64,000 bases of DNA from Balanoglossus misakiensis (lineage: Eukaryota; Hemichordata), in assembly GCA_040954595.2 (NCBI GenBank), contig CM082582.2, positions 2,976,001 through 3,040,000 of the forward strand. The letters are read 5' to 3'. The stretch's first letter is position 1; each line of letters opens with the position of its first letter. A program made the position numbers and the translations under genes. The notes below the pieces were generated by a model, which did not search any database, was not told the origin of the DNA, and was given only the letters and a program-made list of their open reading frames with translations. This document shows positions 12,077 to 23,331 of this stretch, in pieces.

Positions 12077-12261
12077 AGGTATATAGTCACCTCCAATTTA
12101 CATACGCCCATATATGGCTGAAATGGCGTATTTGAGTGTTCTAAAGAACATATGGTAGCGCTCTTATTTTCGCGTGTGCCACCCACTGAAATTCTGTGAT
12201 TGGCTAGATCTCCATTTGCCATGGCAACTGTAGCTAATTTTCTATAGGTGACCGTATACCT
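12077..12261. mobile_element. 185 bp MITE inserted at TTAA inside transposase exon 8
   Basis: The ends are AGGTATATAGTCACCT and the inverse of AGGTATACGGTCACCT (16 bp, 2 mismatches). TTAA flanks both sides (12,073-12,076 and 12,262-12,265). Excision of the element and one TTAA rejoins the exon in frame between a CTYS motif and MENDSKE. Its TTAA preference matches Kolobok or piggyBac mobilisation, but its ends differ from those of the host element. Confidence 0.88.
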
Positions 12262-15200
12262 TTAAACTATAAGTACAATATTGGGCCGAATAACCAGGGG
12301 AGTCCATCCTTCCATCTCCTAAAAATATCAAAATGAATATAATTTCTCAACTAAATTTCAATTCAGCGTAATTTGTCTTTCAATATGCTACATAAACAAA
12401 ATTTCTAACAGGTGGCCTTCGACTCATGTCACGTTCATTGGTGTGCATATGTATACCACTGTGGTTCATATTTGTTTGACATTATTGCACTGAAGTCTGT
12501 TTGGGGGGATATACATAAAATTTAGATCTATGATATCCATAATGTATGAAACAATAGTGACATACCAAGTAAAACAACATCCATATCCATGTGTTTCTCT
12601 AACAGTTCCCGCTGATGGTCGAGCCAAAACTCGTCGATTGATGGTACTAGATATGTCCTCTGCATTCGACTGAACACAGGTTGAGACAGGATTCTGAGAT
12701 TTAGCATCTTTGCAAACATGGCGATTTTGTCATAATTGTTCCCTGACATTAGGATTGCAGCAGCTCCAAGAAGATCTCCACTGCTGACCCCTCTGTTCAA
12801 CAAAGGTTGGGAACACCATTTATATGATGTATGGCCTCTAGAGCAAACCTATAAGAGAGGACAGGGTTTTACAAAATACTTGAAGTCACAGTGCTTAAAA
12901 TAGCCAAGTAAAAACAAGTTTTGCTTCAAAAATTACCAAACAGAACTACAGGCAGTATGAACATTATTAAGCATGTTCAGTTGTGAAAAAAAATTACAGA
13001 TTGAAACAACCAGACATCAAAAGTGAGAAAAGGCTCAAATTGTATCATGGAAAAATATGAAATTTCCCTTTAATGATGAGAAAGAATCACAAATAAAACC
13101 AACTGACACACTGGTATGTTCTGGTTCATTTTTCTTTTTTCATATAAATATTCTAAGAATGATGCGTTTTTCTTCATTACACAGTGGCATTGCAATATAC
13201 ATGTAAAGCGTACTTACCCATTCCAGGTATAGTGCTGATCCACGGAATTTGTGGTGAACTTCAACAAGTTGCTTGCAGCCTTCTAAACTGCATACTGGAC
13301 TTATATTTCTTTTTGCTAAGACTAACAGCTGGTTCAAGTATGTCAGACAAAATTGTCCATCTACTAGGTCAGGAATTTCCCCTGCTGATTTAACATGTTG
13401 CACTCCATCCTCTGACTGAAAAGCTGTACAGTCATCTTCTGTCCCAGATGATTCATCGGTGTCAGTATCACCCCCTGCGTCTCCTTCACTGCCATAACAG
13501 ACCTCAACACCATCAGCGCCTTCACTACAAATAGGGAAGGAAGTAACCACATTACTCATGCATTAAAGGTATCATCAAGAACACCTCAAAAATAAAGTGC
13601 ATGCATGAGTGAGGCTTGGCGTAGTTTTAAAAACAAAGCGGACAAAATACGGCTAGGACTAGGCTATGCTTCTTCAGACAACCAATGAACATTTTGGGGC
13701 ACCAAATGTAAGTGGTAGTCTAATAGTTGTTGCATTGGGACTACCAAAATAGTTTAGCCCCCTTCAGTTACCAGGAAGAAATGAATTGCAAGCCCTGGTA
13801 TAGTCTTTTTTCTATTGTATACTAGTGGTATGCATGACTACAACAAAAAGCAAAAATACAACACAGTAACTCACCAAAGTGTTATGTTAAAACTGGCTTC
13901 ATAGTCAGGGTCTTTCAGCGTGTCATCATCATACTGATCAGTGCTGCTCTGATCACCAGAAAAACTAACATCAATAGTTAATCTGTAAACAAGAAAATGT
14001 CTCATGATAGGTAACAACGATATACTTAACCAGCCAAATATAAGAGAAAGACTCAAAGTAGCGATACAATGACTGTGACTATGTGTTAACTTCAAATATG
14101 GTTTATATTTACTACATCATTGATAGTGTCAGAGAAAAATGAATTATTATCTGTCCATTACTTACTGTTTTGGGTCTATAAAGGATTCTGTTTGTTTGCT
14201 TGAACTGCATTCCCTCTTTTCTCTAAAAGATTCTTTTTTGGGGGTTGAACTACAGTCCTTCTCGTTCTCCCTGTTCCAAAACAAATGAACAAGAGACAAC
14301 AGCTAGTGAACATTATGGACTATTGTACCCTTGAGAATAGAGATATCTTGAACATTATATTTGGAATATAGATCAAGGATAGGAAGAGTGATTGCATAAC
14401 CAGTGGCTGTACTCTACTGTATAAATATACATGTATGCAACACAATTTCACAAACAAAGACATGCATGGATTACTCAGGACAGTCACAACCAGTTCCATT
14501 TGGGTTACATTCCCATACTAAAAACAATATAAATTAAGGATAACCAGTGAACATATTCATGTTGAAAATGTTTATGGTCATCAGTAGTAAATCAACAATA
14601 AATACTTGCCTTGCCATTACACACTCTGTCTCAGAAGCTGACATGGTGTCACTGCCAATAGTGTCAATGCCAGACAAAACAGAATTGGTAGTACTACTGC
14701 CACTAAAAAAACAAGAAGGAAGGTATAATCACATGGACCACTTCGCAGATAGAATACACAGGGGTTTGTGGGACAGTTTGCGTTCTGAGCTTGTGCGTTA
14801 GCCATGTACTATACGCTATTTTGAACGCAAATTAACCTTCATGCATTGCAAATACCCTACACAATTTTTTAACCGATCATCACAAATGAGTCACTATGAT
14901 ATGGTAGTTTTAAACTCAATGTTCTCACTTGTCCATTTTTAATGTAACAATAAGAAATGTGCACATACCATTCAATATCAGACAGCTCAGGTCTACTAGC
15001 ACTATACATTATAGAGCTCACACCACCACAGATCGGTGTTGATGCCACTGGTAACCTTTCAAGTCTCTTTGATGTCTTCTTTTTAGTTTCATAATAACTG
15101 TTGAAAAGTTGAAATAATAATATTGAATTTGAAATCTGCAGTGCATTTTGTTGATAATAAAATAGCTCACAAATCACACAAAAGCGACAATTTTGAATAC

Positions 15201-15422
15201 CCCCTCTCACCTCCCCCAGATGTCCTTCATTTGTATTTTCTAATAATATTTCTTTTTGGATCATTATTTTCAATGTCAAGAAATTCTTTATTACACAAAA
15301 TAACACATTTTCCCATGACAAATACTATTTGAGTGAAATCTACAGTGAATTGACAGCAACAAAAAGAATAGCAATGATATCAAAAACAATTTCAAAAACG
15401 AAAATATTCAACCTTGTAGACT

Positions 15423-15476
15423 CTTGAGGAGGGTAGAGGCCAGCCCCCAGCATGCCCCCCCCCCCCCCCCCCAAGC
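15423..15476. repeat. Poly-C tract in a transposase intron
   Basis: An uninterrupted run of about 20 C after 'catg', in a locally GC-rich patch. Low complexity only. Confidence 0.6.
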
Positions 15477-15944
15477 AGGCCATTACTCTGTTGGCTCCCA
15501 TGGCCAACATATAAATGTAGTTCGGAACTACCTCAGTCTCTACTTACGCTGAAATGTGAATTACTCACTGAGAAGCTAAGCCAATGTCACGGATTTTAGC
15601 ACACAGCATCAACTGCAACCCGATTTTGTCGGTTTACACGAACCAGGGACTTGCACGAAAATAAATTTGGTCTGAATGCGTGGGTTGTAGAGTACGGGAC
15701 CATGCATGCATAATATTACGTGACTGTGCATATCTCGTTTCACTTCGATGTTGCGTATTCGCGATTTACTATACTTGTTACACATGTATATCAATCGATT
15801 TCGAACTATAACAAACTAATCAGTAATTCCATAGCCTATAAAATGAAGATCATCACATGAAGTTGGCGATCACGGCCGGAGCTTCAGTCACGCAGATCTA
15901 ACAGACGATGGGGCCTCGAAATAGGCGACACAATAGGCTGCGAG

Positions 15945-16041
15945 TAGAAACTGTAACTGCAGTAACCTAAGCGATTCTAGTGAAAACCCCGATAGAAACT
16001 GTAACTGCAGTAACCTAACCGATTCTAGTGAAAACCCCGAT
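15945..16041. repeat. Two-copy 48 bp tandem duplication
   Basis: The segment beginning TAGAAACTGTAACTGCAG and ending GAAAACCCCGA occurs twice in tandem with one difference (AAGCGATT versus AACCGATT). It lies in the first transposase intron. Confidence 0.75.
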
Positions 16042-16367
16042 TAAATAATATATACAAAACTTATACAGAGCAAGCATACACTAACTCAAAAAAAAGTCAG
16101 CGCAACTATTACAGGTAGGCGGTATCAGCACGGGCGTATTAGAAACATTCAACACATGACATGCACAATTTGGATAACTTACCTATCTAGGAGAAATCTG
16201 GCAACATCAACGTGTTTCGTCAAACCAGTTTCTTCCTTGACAGCTTTCCACCGATGGATCTGACCGAATATGTTGATTTTTCCCTCATTTTTTTTCTTCC
16301 ATCTTTGCTGATGGTCATCTTGGGACGCCATTTTATCATCTAAAAATTTACTGCGCAAGTGCACAAG

Positions 16368-16375
16368 TGACGTCA
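16368..16375. promoter_or_regulatory. CRE/ATF palindrome upstream of the transposase start
   Basis: TGACGTCA lies 37 bp upstream of the transposase ATG on the minus strand and about 225 bp inside the right end. It mirrors the site at 4,090-4,097. Confidence 0.45.
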
Positions 16376-16426
16376 CATTGTATGACGTAACGTTTACGTC
16401 GCAATATTTGTGTGTTTATAAAAATA

Positions 16427-16444
16427 TATGGGTACGTACCCATA
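16427..16444. other. 18 bp perfect palindrome near the right end of the Kolobok-like element
   Basis: TATGGGTACGTACCCATA reads the same on both strands and lies about 96 bp upstream of the transposase ATG. It could be a protein-binding site. Function unknown. Confidence 0.5.
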
Positions 16445-16603
16445 AAATTTATTTTTATTATTTTTTTACATTCTGAACCATGGCAACTGACCAAATCACT
16501 CGTGAGTTATTTTATTTCGGCAAGTAAAGTATTATACAAACAAAAGTTAAGAGATTTATGCTACCAAAGTAAATTGTCATTATCATCAACTGTGCAGCTT
16601 TAA

Positions 16604-19600
16604 GAGCTAGGGGTGGCCAGATAATACGGTTTATTGACCCCTACAGTGCGGAACTAGGGGAGGGCATGGCATTTTATTATGAGTTGTAGAACTAGGCAAG
16701 ACATTGGCAGACATTTTGCTCAACCAAGTCCATGAGCATTACAGTTGATTAGCCTAAACGTTTCAGTTCATAACTAGGAACATGGGCATGATATTTTACT
16801 AACAGTTCAAGTACCAGTACAACCCTTGGGGTGGGAGTAACATTTTATTAACAACTATAGAGAAGCAGGGAGGGCATGACATTTTTATTATTGGTAACTT
16901 ATAGTACAAAGTGAGTGTTGGGCATGACATATGACTAACAGTTATAGTACAGAACTAGGGGAAGGCATGGCATTTTACTAAAAAGCAAGGGATGTGCATG
17001 ATATTGTACTTACCGTTAACTATTACATGTAGTACAATGAGGGATTGTCATAACATTTTATTAACAGCAACAGTACAGAACAAGGGGAGGGTATGGCACT
17101 CTATTATCAATTAACACAGCAAGGGGATGGGCATGGCATTGGACTACCAGTTATAATACCAGTACTATGCTTGGGATAAGTGTAACATTTTACTTATAGC
17201 TTAGTACCAGTACAAAGATAGGGATGGGAATATCATTTCATTAACAGCTGAAATACATAAGGGAAGAGTATGATATTTTATTATTGGTCATAGTGTCACT
17301 AATGGTATAACATTTTAGTATGACACATTTTGCAGAATTAGGAGCAGACATTATTCTCTAATTAACAGTACAGAGAATATTTTCATGCAATTGCAGATTG
17401 CAAGGAACCATCAAAACTTTATTTTGTTATGTTTATGTTAATGCCATATCAGATACCTCATGTGCAACTATCACTGTTTCAACTTTCATATACAAGTATT
17501 TTTCAGCAACAGTAGGGAAGGGGTCGTCGCACCCCGAGGGTGTCCCCCTTGATGAGAATATGCCCTACCATACCAGTGCAAACCCCACAATGGCGACCTC
17601 ACGGGATCTGATTCACTCAGATCAGTACACGTCCTCTAGTGTTTAATGCCACATCATTTTTGAGTGCATATGTCTCGAATTGTACCAAATAAGTTAACAT
17701 GGACGATTACATTGACACCCAACAAACTAAGCACATGACTAACTCGCCTTTGGCAATTACAAACAAGCCACCCGCGAACGAGGCTGGAAGGCGTGGCTTT
17801 CTGGTATGCAAATGCAGATACAAATGGCTCCTCGAGAACGAAGACACGTCAAAAGACTTCTCCGACGTAGTCTGTTTTTATATTTACTGTAAAGGAGTTT
17901 TGGTGTGATAGTCGTTACAGACACTATTATTAGCGCTGTGTCTTAATTCTCCTCGCCGACGGTCGCAACACGACTTTCCGCTCGCACGTGTTCGCTCGAC
18001 CACACTCCTATTTTCCGGAGAGCAATGGCGGGCGAAGCGCGAAGATGTAGCAACACTTGGCATTTCTCTACTAGTACACGTGTACTCTGGGCACCGTACT
18101 CCTCACGGGATCTGTTTCACTGAGATCAGTACACGTTCTCTAGTGTTAATGCCACATCATTTTTTGAGTGCATAGCTGGGATGAAATGACAGTTTATTAT
18201 CAGTCGGTACACATGACATCTTCGGCCTATTTGAAGTGTGCACACGTTTTATAAAATTTATAGGACCATCTAAGCTCTAAGTCACAATTATACAGAACTA
18301 GGTTTCGGCATGGCATACGATCAACTTAAGAGCTAGGGGTGGCCAGATAATACGGTTTATTGACCCCTACAGTGCGGAACTAGGGGAGGGCATGGCATTT
18401 TATTATGAGTTGTAGAACTAGGCAAGACATTGGCAGACATTTTGCTCAACCAAGTCCATGAGCATTACAGTTGATTAGCCTAAACGTTTCAGCTCATAAC
18501 TAGGAACATGGGCATGATATTTTACTAACAGTTCAAGTACCAGTACAACCCTTGGGTGGGAGTAACATTTTATTAACAACTATAGAGAAGCAGGGAGGGC
18601 ATGACATTTTTATTATTGGTAACTTATAGTACAAAGTGAGTGTTGGACATGACATATGACTAACAGTTATAGTACAGAACTAGGGGAAGGCATGGCATTT
18701 TACTAAAAAGCAAGGGATGTGCATGATATTGTACTTACCGTTAACTATTACATGTAGTACAATGAGGGATTGTCATAACATTTTATTAACAGCAACAGTA
18801 CAGAACAAGGGGAGGGTATGACACTTTATTATCAATTAACACAGCAAGGGGATGGGCATGGCATTGGACTACCAGTTATAATACCAGTACTATGCTTGTG
18901 ATAAGTGTAACATTTTACTTATAGCTTAGTACCAGTACAAAGATAGGGATGGGAATATCATTTCATTAACAGCTGAAATACATAAGGGAAGAGTATGATA
19001 TTTTATTATTGGTCATAGTGTCACTAATGGTATAACATTTTAGTATGACACATTTTGCAGAATTAGGAGCAGACATTATTCTCTAATTAACAGTACAGAG
19101 AATATTTTCATGCAATTGCAGATTGCAAGGAACCATCAAAACTTTATTTTGTTATGTTTATGTTAATGCCATATCAGATACCTCATGTGCAACTATCACT
19201 GTTTCAACTTTCATATACAAGTATTTTTCAGCAACAGTAGGGAAGGGGTCGTCGCACCCCGAGGGTGTCCCCCTTGATGAGAATATGCCCTACCATACCA
19301 GTGCAAACCCCACAATGGCGACCTCACGGGATCTGATTCACTCAGATCAGTACACGTCCTCTAGTGTTTAATGCCACATCATTTTTGAGTGCATATGTCT
19401 CGAATTGTACCAAATAAGTTAACATGGACGATTACATTGACACCCAACAAACTAAGCACATGACTAACTCGCCTTTGGCAATTAAAAACAAGCCACCCGC
19501 GAACGAGGCTGGAAGGCGTGGCTTTCTGGTATGCAAATGCAGATACAAATGGCTCCTCGAGAACGAAGACACGTCGAAAGACTTCTCCAACGTAGTCTGT

Positions 19601-20305
19601 TTTTATATTTACTGTAAATGAGTTTTGGTGTGATAGTCGTTACAGACACTATTATTAGCGCTGTGTCTTAATTCGCCTCACCGACGGTCGCAACACGACT
19701 TTCCGCTCGCACGTGTTCGCTCGACCACACTCCTATTTTCCGGAGAGCAATGGCGGGCGAAGCGCGAAGATGTAGCAACACTTGGCATTTCTCTACTAGT
19801 ACACGTGTACTCTGGGCACCGTACTCCTCACGGGATCTGATTCACTCAGATCAGTACACGTTCTCTAGTGTTAATGCCACATCATTTTTTGAGTGCATAG
19901 CTGGGATGAAATGACAGTTTATTATCAGTCGGTACACATGACATTTTCGGCCTATTTGGAGTGTGCACACGTTTTATAAAATTTATAGGACCATCTAAGC
20001 TCTAAGTCACAATTATACAGAACTAGGTTTCGGCATGGCATACGATCAACTTAAGAGCTAGGGGTGGCCAGATAATACGGTTTATTGACCCCTACAGTGC
20101 GGAACTAGGGGAGGGCATGGCATTTTATTATGAGTTGTAGAACTAGGCAAGACATTGGCAGACATTTTACTCAACCAAGTACATGAGCATTACAGTTGAT
20201 TAGCCTAAACGTTTCAGTTCATAACTAGGAACAAGGGCATGATATTTTACTAACAGTTCAAGTACCAGTACAACCCTTGGGGGGGAGTAACATTTTATTA
20301 ACAAC
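16604..20305 (+). repeat. Macrosatellite array, middle segment
   Basis: Continues the array from 3,881 at the exact base after the TTAA duplication. It holds the rest of the interrupted unit, one full unit (landmark 17,699) and most of the next (landmark 19,424; spacing 1,725 bp). Differences between units are scattered substitutions and rare 1 bp indels. Confidence 0.9.
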
Positions 20306-21087
20306 TATACAGTCTGATTTCAGGGTACCTTATTTACATGCATTTGCATAAAATCATTTCAAATGAACAGCGCCCCTTGTGCTTAAGTATGCGTCCGTTA
20401 GGATTTTTTCCCGAGGTACCGATAATCTCACTTTTCCAGCTTAATACTGTGTTAGAAGAATTATTCTCATCCCGAAACTGACGTATACCCGGTAAGTTGC
20501 TATTTCTATCATATTTCACGCCATTGTTAGTCCAAAGAATTAGGTCATACTCGTTTCGAGTGGTGTGCCCGTACGGACATCCACGATTTTTCCGTGATTT
20601 TCAACACTGCCCCGCGTCTATGTGCCGGTTTTTAAAAATCGAAAATGGACATAAATAGTTGAGTTGATTATTGTTTTATCGAAATTTGCGTATTTTTAGT
20701 CTGCTGAAGGTCCGGAAAAATTGCGAATGCCTGTTTACTGAGTGTGTGTATGTACCGTGTTCTAACATGGCGGCGGAAGGAATCCATACCCGGAAGTAGC
20801 GAATGCGCGACTGTGGCAAGCTATTTTCGATCATTATGTCCCGGTCCAATTTCGTTATTTTCTTGCTAAGAGCTCTGATTGGACATGATTTTTGGCGCAA
20901 TGATGGGACAGTAGGTGTCCAGACGTCATCGTAGACCGGAGGAAAAGTTTCCTGGGCAGCATCATTCCTTGCTTGGCGTGCACTGTTGCAGCAGTGTCGT
21001 GTGTGTGTGGAAGCCGGAGCAAGTGTTTCTCAAATCTCTTGTTGAGAACTTCACCAATAATTATCGTACGCCTAACAGTTTGTTTCG

Positions 21088-21660
21088 TTGTCTTTCAGGA
21101 GACAACGAAGAAAGAAGTGCGTCAGTGTGCTGATCGATCGGTGTTTTACTTTTAGTGAGTCTGCCTTTAGTGTGGTTGGTGGCCAGTTCCCACACTTTTT
21201 TGCATTCAGGAGTTTCCTTTCCTCAGTTGTTACCTTTTATATATTATATTGTATTTATTTGACAATAAAAATTAAAAAGGTAAATTTCATTAACTGTTAT
21301 TGTTTGAGTATTACTGAACAGGTATTTTCCAGTCTGTGTAGGAGTAGTCTGTGTGGTTTTAGTTTGACTGACAATTGTCTAGTCTGCACTGTGCAGAGTT
21401 TTTGTGAACTGATATTTAGTCTAGTCTTTTCAGGGTGTGTGTGTGTGAACTGGCATTTGTCTGGGCTGTCAGTGCAGAGTGACAGTGAAAGGCTGTTGTC
21501 CAGTCTGGGCATAGTAACTGATTGGGCATTTATCAGTCTGTCTATGCAAGTCATATTTTACTATAGTCATTTTCAGTCTTTTAACTGCAACATACTTTGT
21601 CTTTGTGAAGCTTTTCATAATGGTGAGAAAGGGGTCGTTTGTGTTTTCCTCCAAGAGTAG
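21088..21660 (+). other. 190-codon open frame, no recognisable domain
   Basis: An open frame rich in Ser, Phe, Cys and Val in T-rich sequence inside the 2,610 bp element. I recognise no domain, and the composition follows the base composition. It may be leader or UTR sequence. The start at 21,088 is arbitrary. Confidence 0.25.
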
Positions 21661-21771
21661 AGATAGTTTGTTGGTTTTAAATAGACTGCTGAGGTCTATG
21701 GCAAATGCCACGGATGGAAGGAATAACATTCTAAACTCCATAAAGACCACTATACATAACAAACTGTGAAA

Positions 21772-22018
21772 ACACTAGAAGTGGTGAAAACACCAGTAGA
21801 AGTTATATTGACAGAGTAAGTGAAGATGATTCGATTCTAGAAATGATTATGAATGAAGAAATGGTGGATACTTTTGAAACGTTTGACATACTAGAGATAG
21901 AAGAGGTAGAACAGGAATACCAATTACCTGAGGAAGATTTACAAGAGAGTACAACAAATGCATATGAAAATGATACAAATAATTACAGTGATTATTCAGA
22001 TATGGAGTTAGAAAACTA
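21772..22018 (+). pseudogene. Acidic C-terminal tail of a transposase-type protein (remnant)
   Basis: An open frame of about 80 codons ending in TAA. It is rich in Glu and Asp and contains EIEEVEQEYQLPEEDLQ. The decayed element at 27-30 kb has EIEEIIEDEQEYDLPEEN at the end of its CXC-domain protein. This ties the two elements together. The catalytic part is absent here. The upstream limit is uncertain, since the segment could be the last exon of a spliced gene. Confidence 0.55.
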
Positions 22019-22923
22019 AATGTAGAATTATAAGGCTGGCAATAATTTTATTGATTGAAAAAATATACATAAAATTCTTAAATTTGAAATAATCAAAAAG
22101 AACAACAAAAATGTTTTTAAAAATTGCCAAATTACCAATCAATGTCAGAAAAAAGGAGAGTTGGACCAGTGTAGTCTGTTGTAGTAACCATGATTTCATT
22201 GTCAGATTAACCTCACAGTCACCACTATGCATACTATGTACATACTGTCTATGCAGACCGCCACTTATCCGGGTTAATCTCTAAAACACACGAATATCCA
22301 TTGTCAAAACCTAGGCTGTTATCGAGCATTGATTGTCTCATAACTCATCTGCAATGTTATGTTCAGTGTAAAGTCCCGGCAGACTCCCGGGGACTGTGAT
22401 TTGATCTGCCGAGTTTCCGTGTTACGCAATCGAAACACCCTTACGGAGGTCCTATACATATAGTATGTTGCTTGAGAGGTCACATTCAACACTGCCCCGC
22501 GTCAATGTGCTTCACCGTAGGCAAACCAAACTTGGCACTGTTATAGCTAATACATAGACCCTGTGAAAAACCGTATTTACGCCTCTGCTCAAGACCCTCT
22601 AATTTCTGTATCGCTTCTCAAACATTAGCATTCACATGCATAACATCGTACGATCGAGTCACTGCCACATCGCCAGTATGCAGGGTTTCAAAATAATTTA
22701 TTACAGCTAAAACGAGCGTCATAAAGCGTAAGATAACATCCATTTAGACAATAAGTGATGGAAAACGCACCTTGTCATCCAAAATTAAAGCGTGTACACC
22801 TCTTTTCATGCCAGCATGCAGGTTTCAAGTTTTCGGTAGGCCGCCATATTGGATAGAAGTGAAAACGAGGCTCTCTGTTGTAAGGTTTAGGCGAATTTTA
22901 ATAGGCTGAGATCAGACTGTATA

Positions 22924-23308
22924 GAGAAGCAGGGAGGGCATGACATTTTTATTATTGGTAACTTATAGTACAAAGTGAGTGTTGGACATGACATTTGACT
23001 AACAGTTATAGTACAGAACTAGGGGAAGGCATGGCATTTTACTAAAAAGCAGGGGATGTGCATGATATTGTACTTACAGTTAAGTATTACATGTAGTACA
23101 ATGAGGGATTGTCATAACATTTTATTAACAGCAACAGTACAGGACAAGGGGAGGGTATGACACTTTATTATCAATTAACACAGCAAGGGGATGGGCATGG
23201 CATTGGACTACCAGTTATACTATGCTTGGGATAAGTGTAACAGTTTACTTATAGCTTAGTACCAGTACAAAGATAGGGATGGGAATATCATTTCATTAAC
23301 AGCTGAAA
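22924..23308 (+). repeat. Macrosatellite unit fragment (subrepeat block)
   Basis: Continues the unit broken at 20,305, through the subrepeats to 'cattaacagctgaaat', where the next insertion or deletion begins. Confidence 0.85.
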
Positions 23309-23331
23309 TGGTCCGTGGCTAATTGCGGCCA

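Larger units (their letters stand above)
9242..16331 (-). pseudogene. Kolobok-like DDE transposase, 13 exons, interrupted by a MITE
   Basis: Exons on the minus strand: 16,331-16,183; 15,097-14,969; 14,702-14,610; 14,270-14,166; 13,982-13,875; 13,524-13,218; 12,848-12,566; 12,318-11,899; 11,532-11,456; 10,974-10,870; 10,683-10,457; 10,064-9,900; 9,491-9,242 (TAG stop). Excluding the 189 bp insertion in exon 8 they sum to 2,229 nt, exactly 743 codons including stop, with every phase matching. The N-terminus has a basic HRWKAVKEE segment. The middle has an acidic linker with DPDYE, then a Cys/His region (VCSLEGC, SRGHTSYKW). The presumed catalytic core has D393 (GDGRMDSPG), D459 (VTDAHPQI), DIWH, and E611 (LETFQN). 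The intron after exon 3 has a GC donor (AAG then GCAAGT); the rest are GT-AG. The MITE brings a stop a few codons in, so this copy should not make full-length transposase unless the insert is removed from the RNA. ATG at 16,331 was chosen as the first in-frame ATG. Confidence 0.85.
3886..16599. mobile_element. Kolobok-like DNA transposon, 12,714 bp, TTAA target duplication, two genes
   Basis: The left end reads AGCTGCACAGTTGATG and the right end is its perfect inverse (16 bp). TTAA flanks both ends (3,882-3,885 and 16,600-16,603). Removing the element and one TTAA restores the macrosatellite, and the landmark spacing 3,255 to 17,699 then becomes exactly 1,726 bp. It carries a minus-strand spliced transposase (16,331-9,242) and a plus-strand spliced accessory gene (4,168-7,750), which converge tail to tail. 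TTAA duplications are typical of Kolobok and piggyBac. The transposase motifs (GDGRMDSPG, VTDAHPQI, a later LETF with glutamate) match a large family common in fish and invertebrates that I associate with Kolobok rather than piggyBac. The superfamily name is from memory. The element limits are seen directly. Confidence 0.9.
20310..22919. mobile_element. 2,610 bp non-autonomous DNA transposon, TATA target duplication
   Basis: The left end is CAGTCTGATTTCAG and the right end is its inverse with one mismatch. TATA flanks both sides (20,306-20,309 and 22,920-22,923), and removing the insert restores 'aactatagagaagc' of the macrosatellite. Inside is only a short acidic reading frame (21,772-22,018) similar to the tail of the protein in the 27-30 kb element. 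Both elements also share a GAAA-CGAGGCTC motif near the right end and an ATTTGCAT octamer near the left. A motif CAACACTGCCCCGCGTC occurs near both ends (20,606 and 22,488). Four-base duplications would fit Academ-type elements, but that is a weak inference. Confidence 0.8.

Noticed and set aside
13184-13393. Plus-strand frame opposite transposase exon 6
   Set aside because: It is the antisense of a well-supported exon whose phase fits the 743-codon transposase.
16179-16376. Upstream extension of the transposase N-terminus to 16,376
   Set aside because: The extension would start at GTG, which is not a normal eukaryotic start. The ATG at 16,331 is in frame and fits the family.
3886-16599. piggyBac as the class of the 12.7 kb element
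   Set aside because: TTAA also suits piggyBac, but the ends do not begin CCC and the transposase motifs do not match piggyBac proteins as I know them. Kolobok is preferred but not proved.
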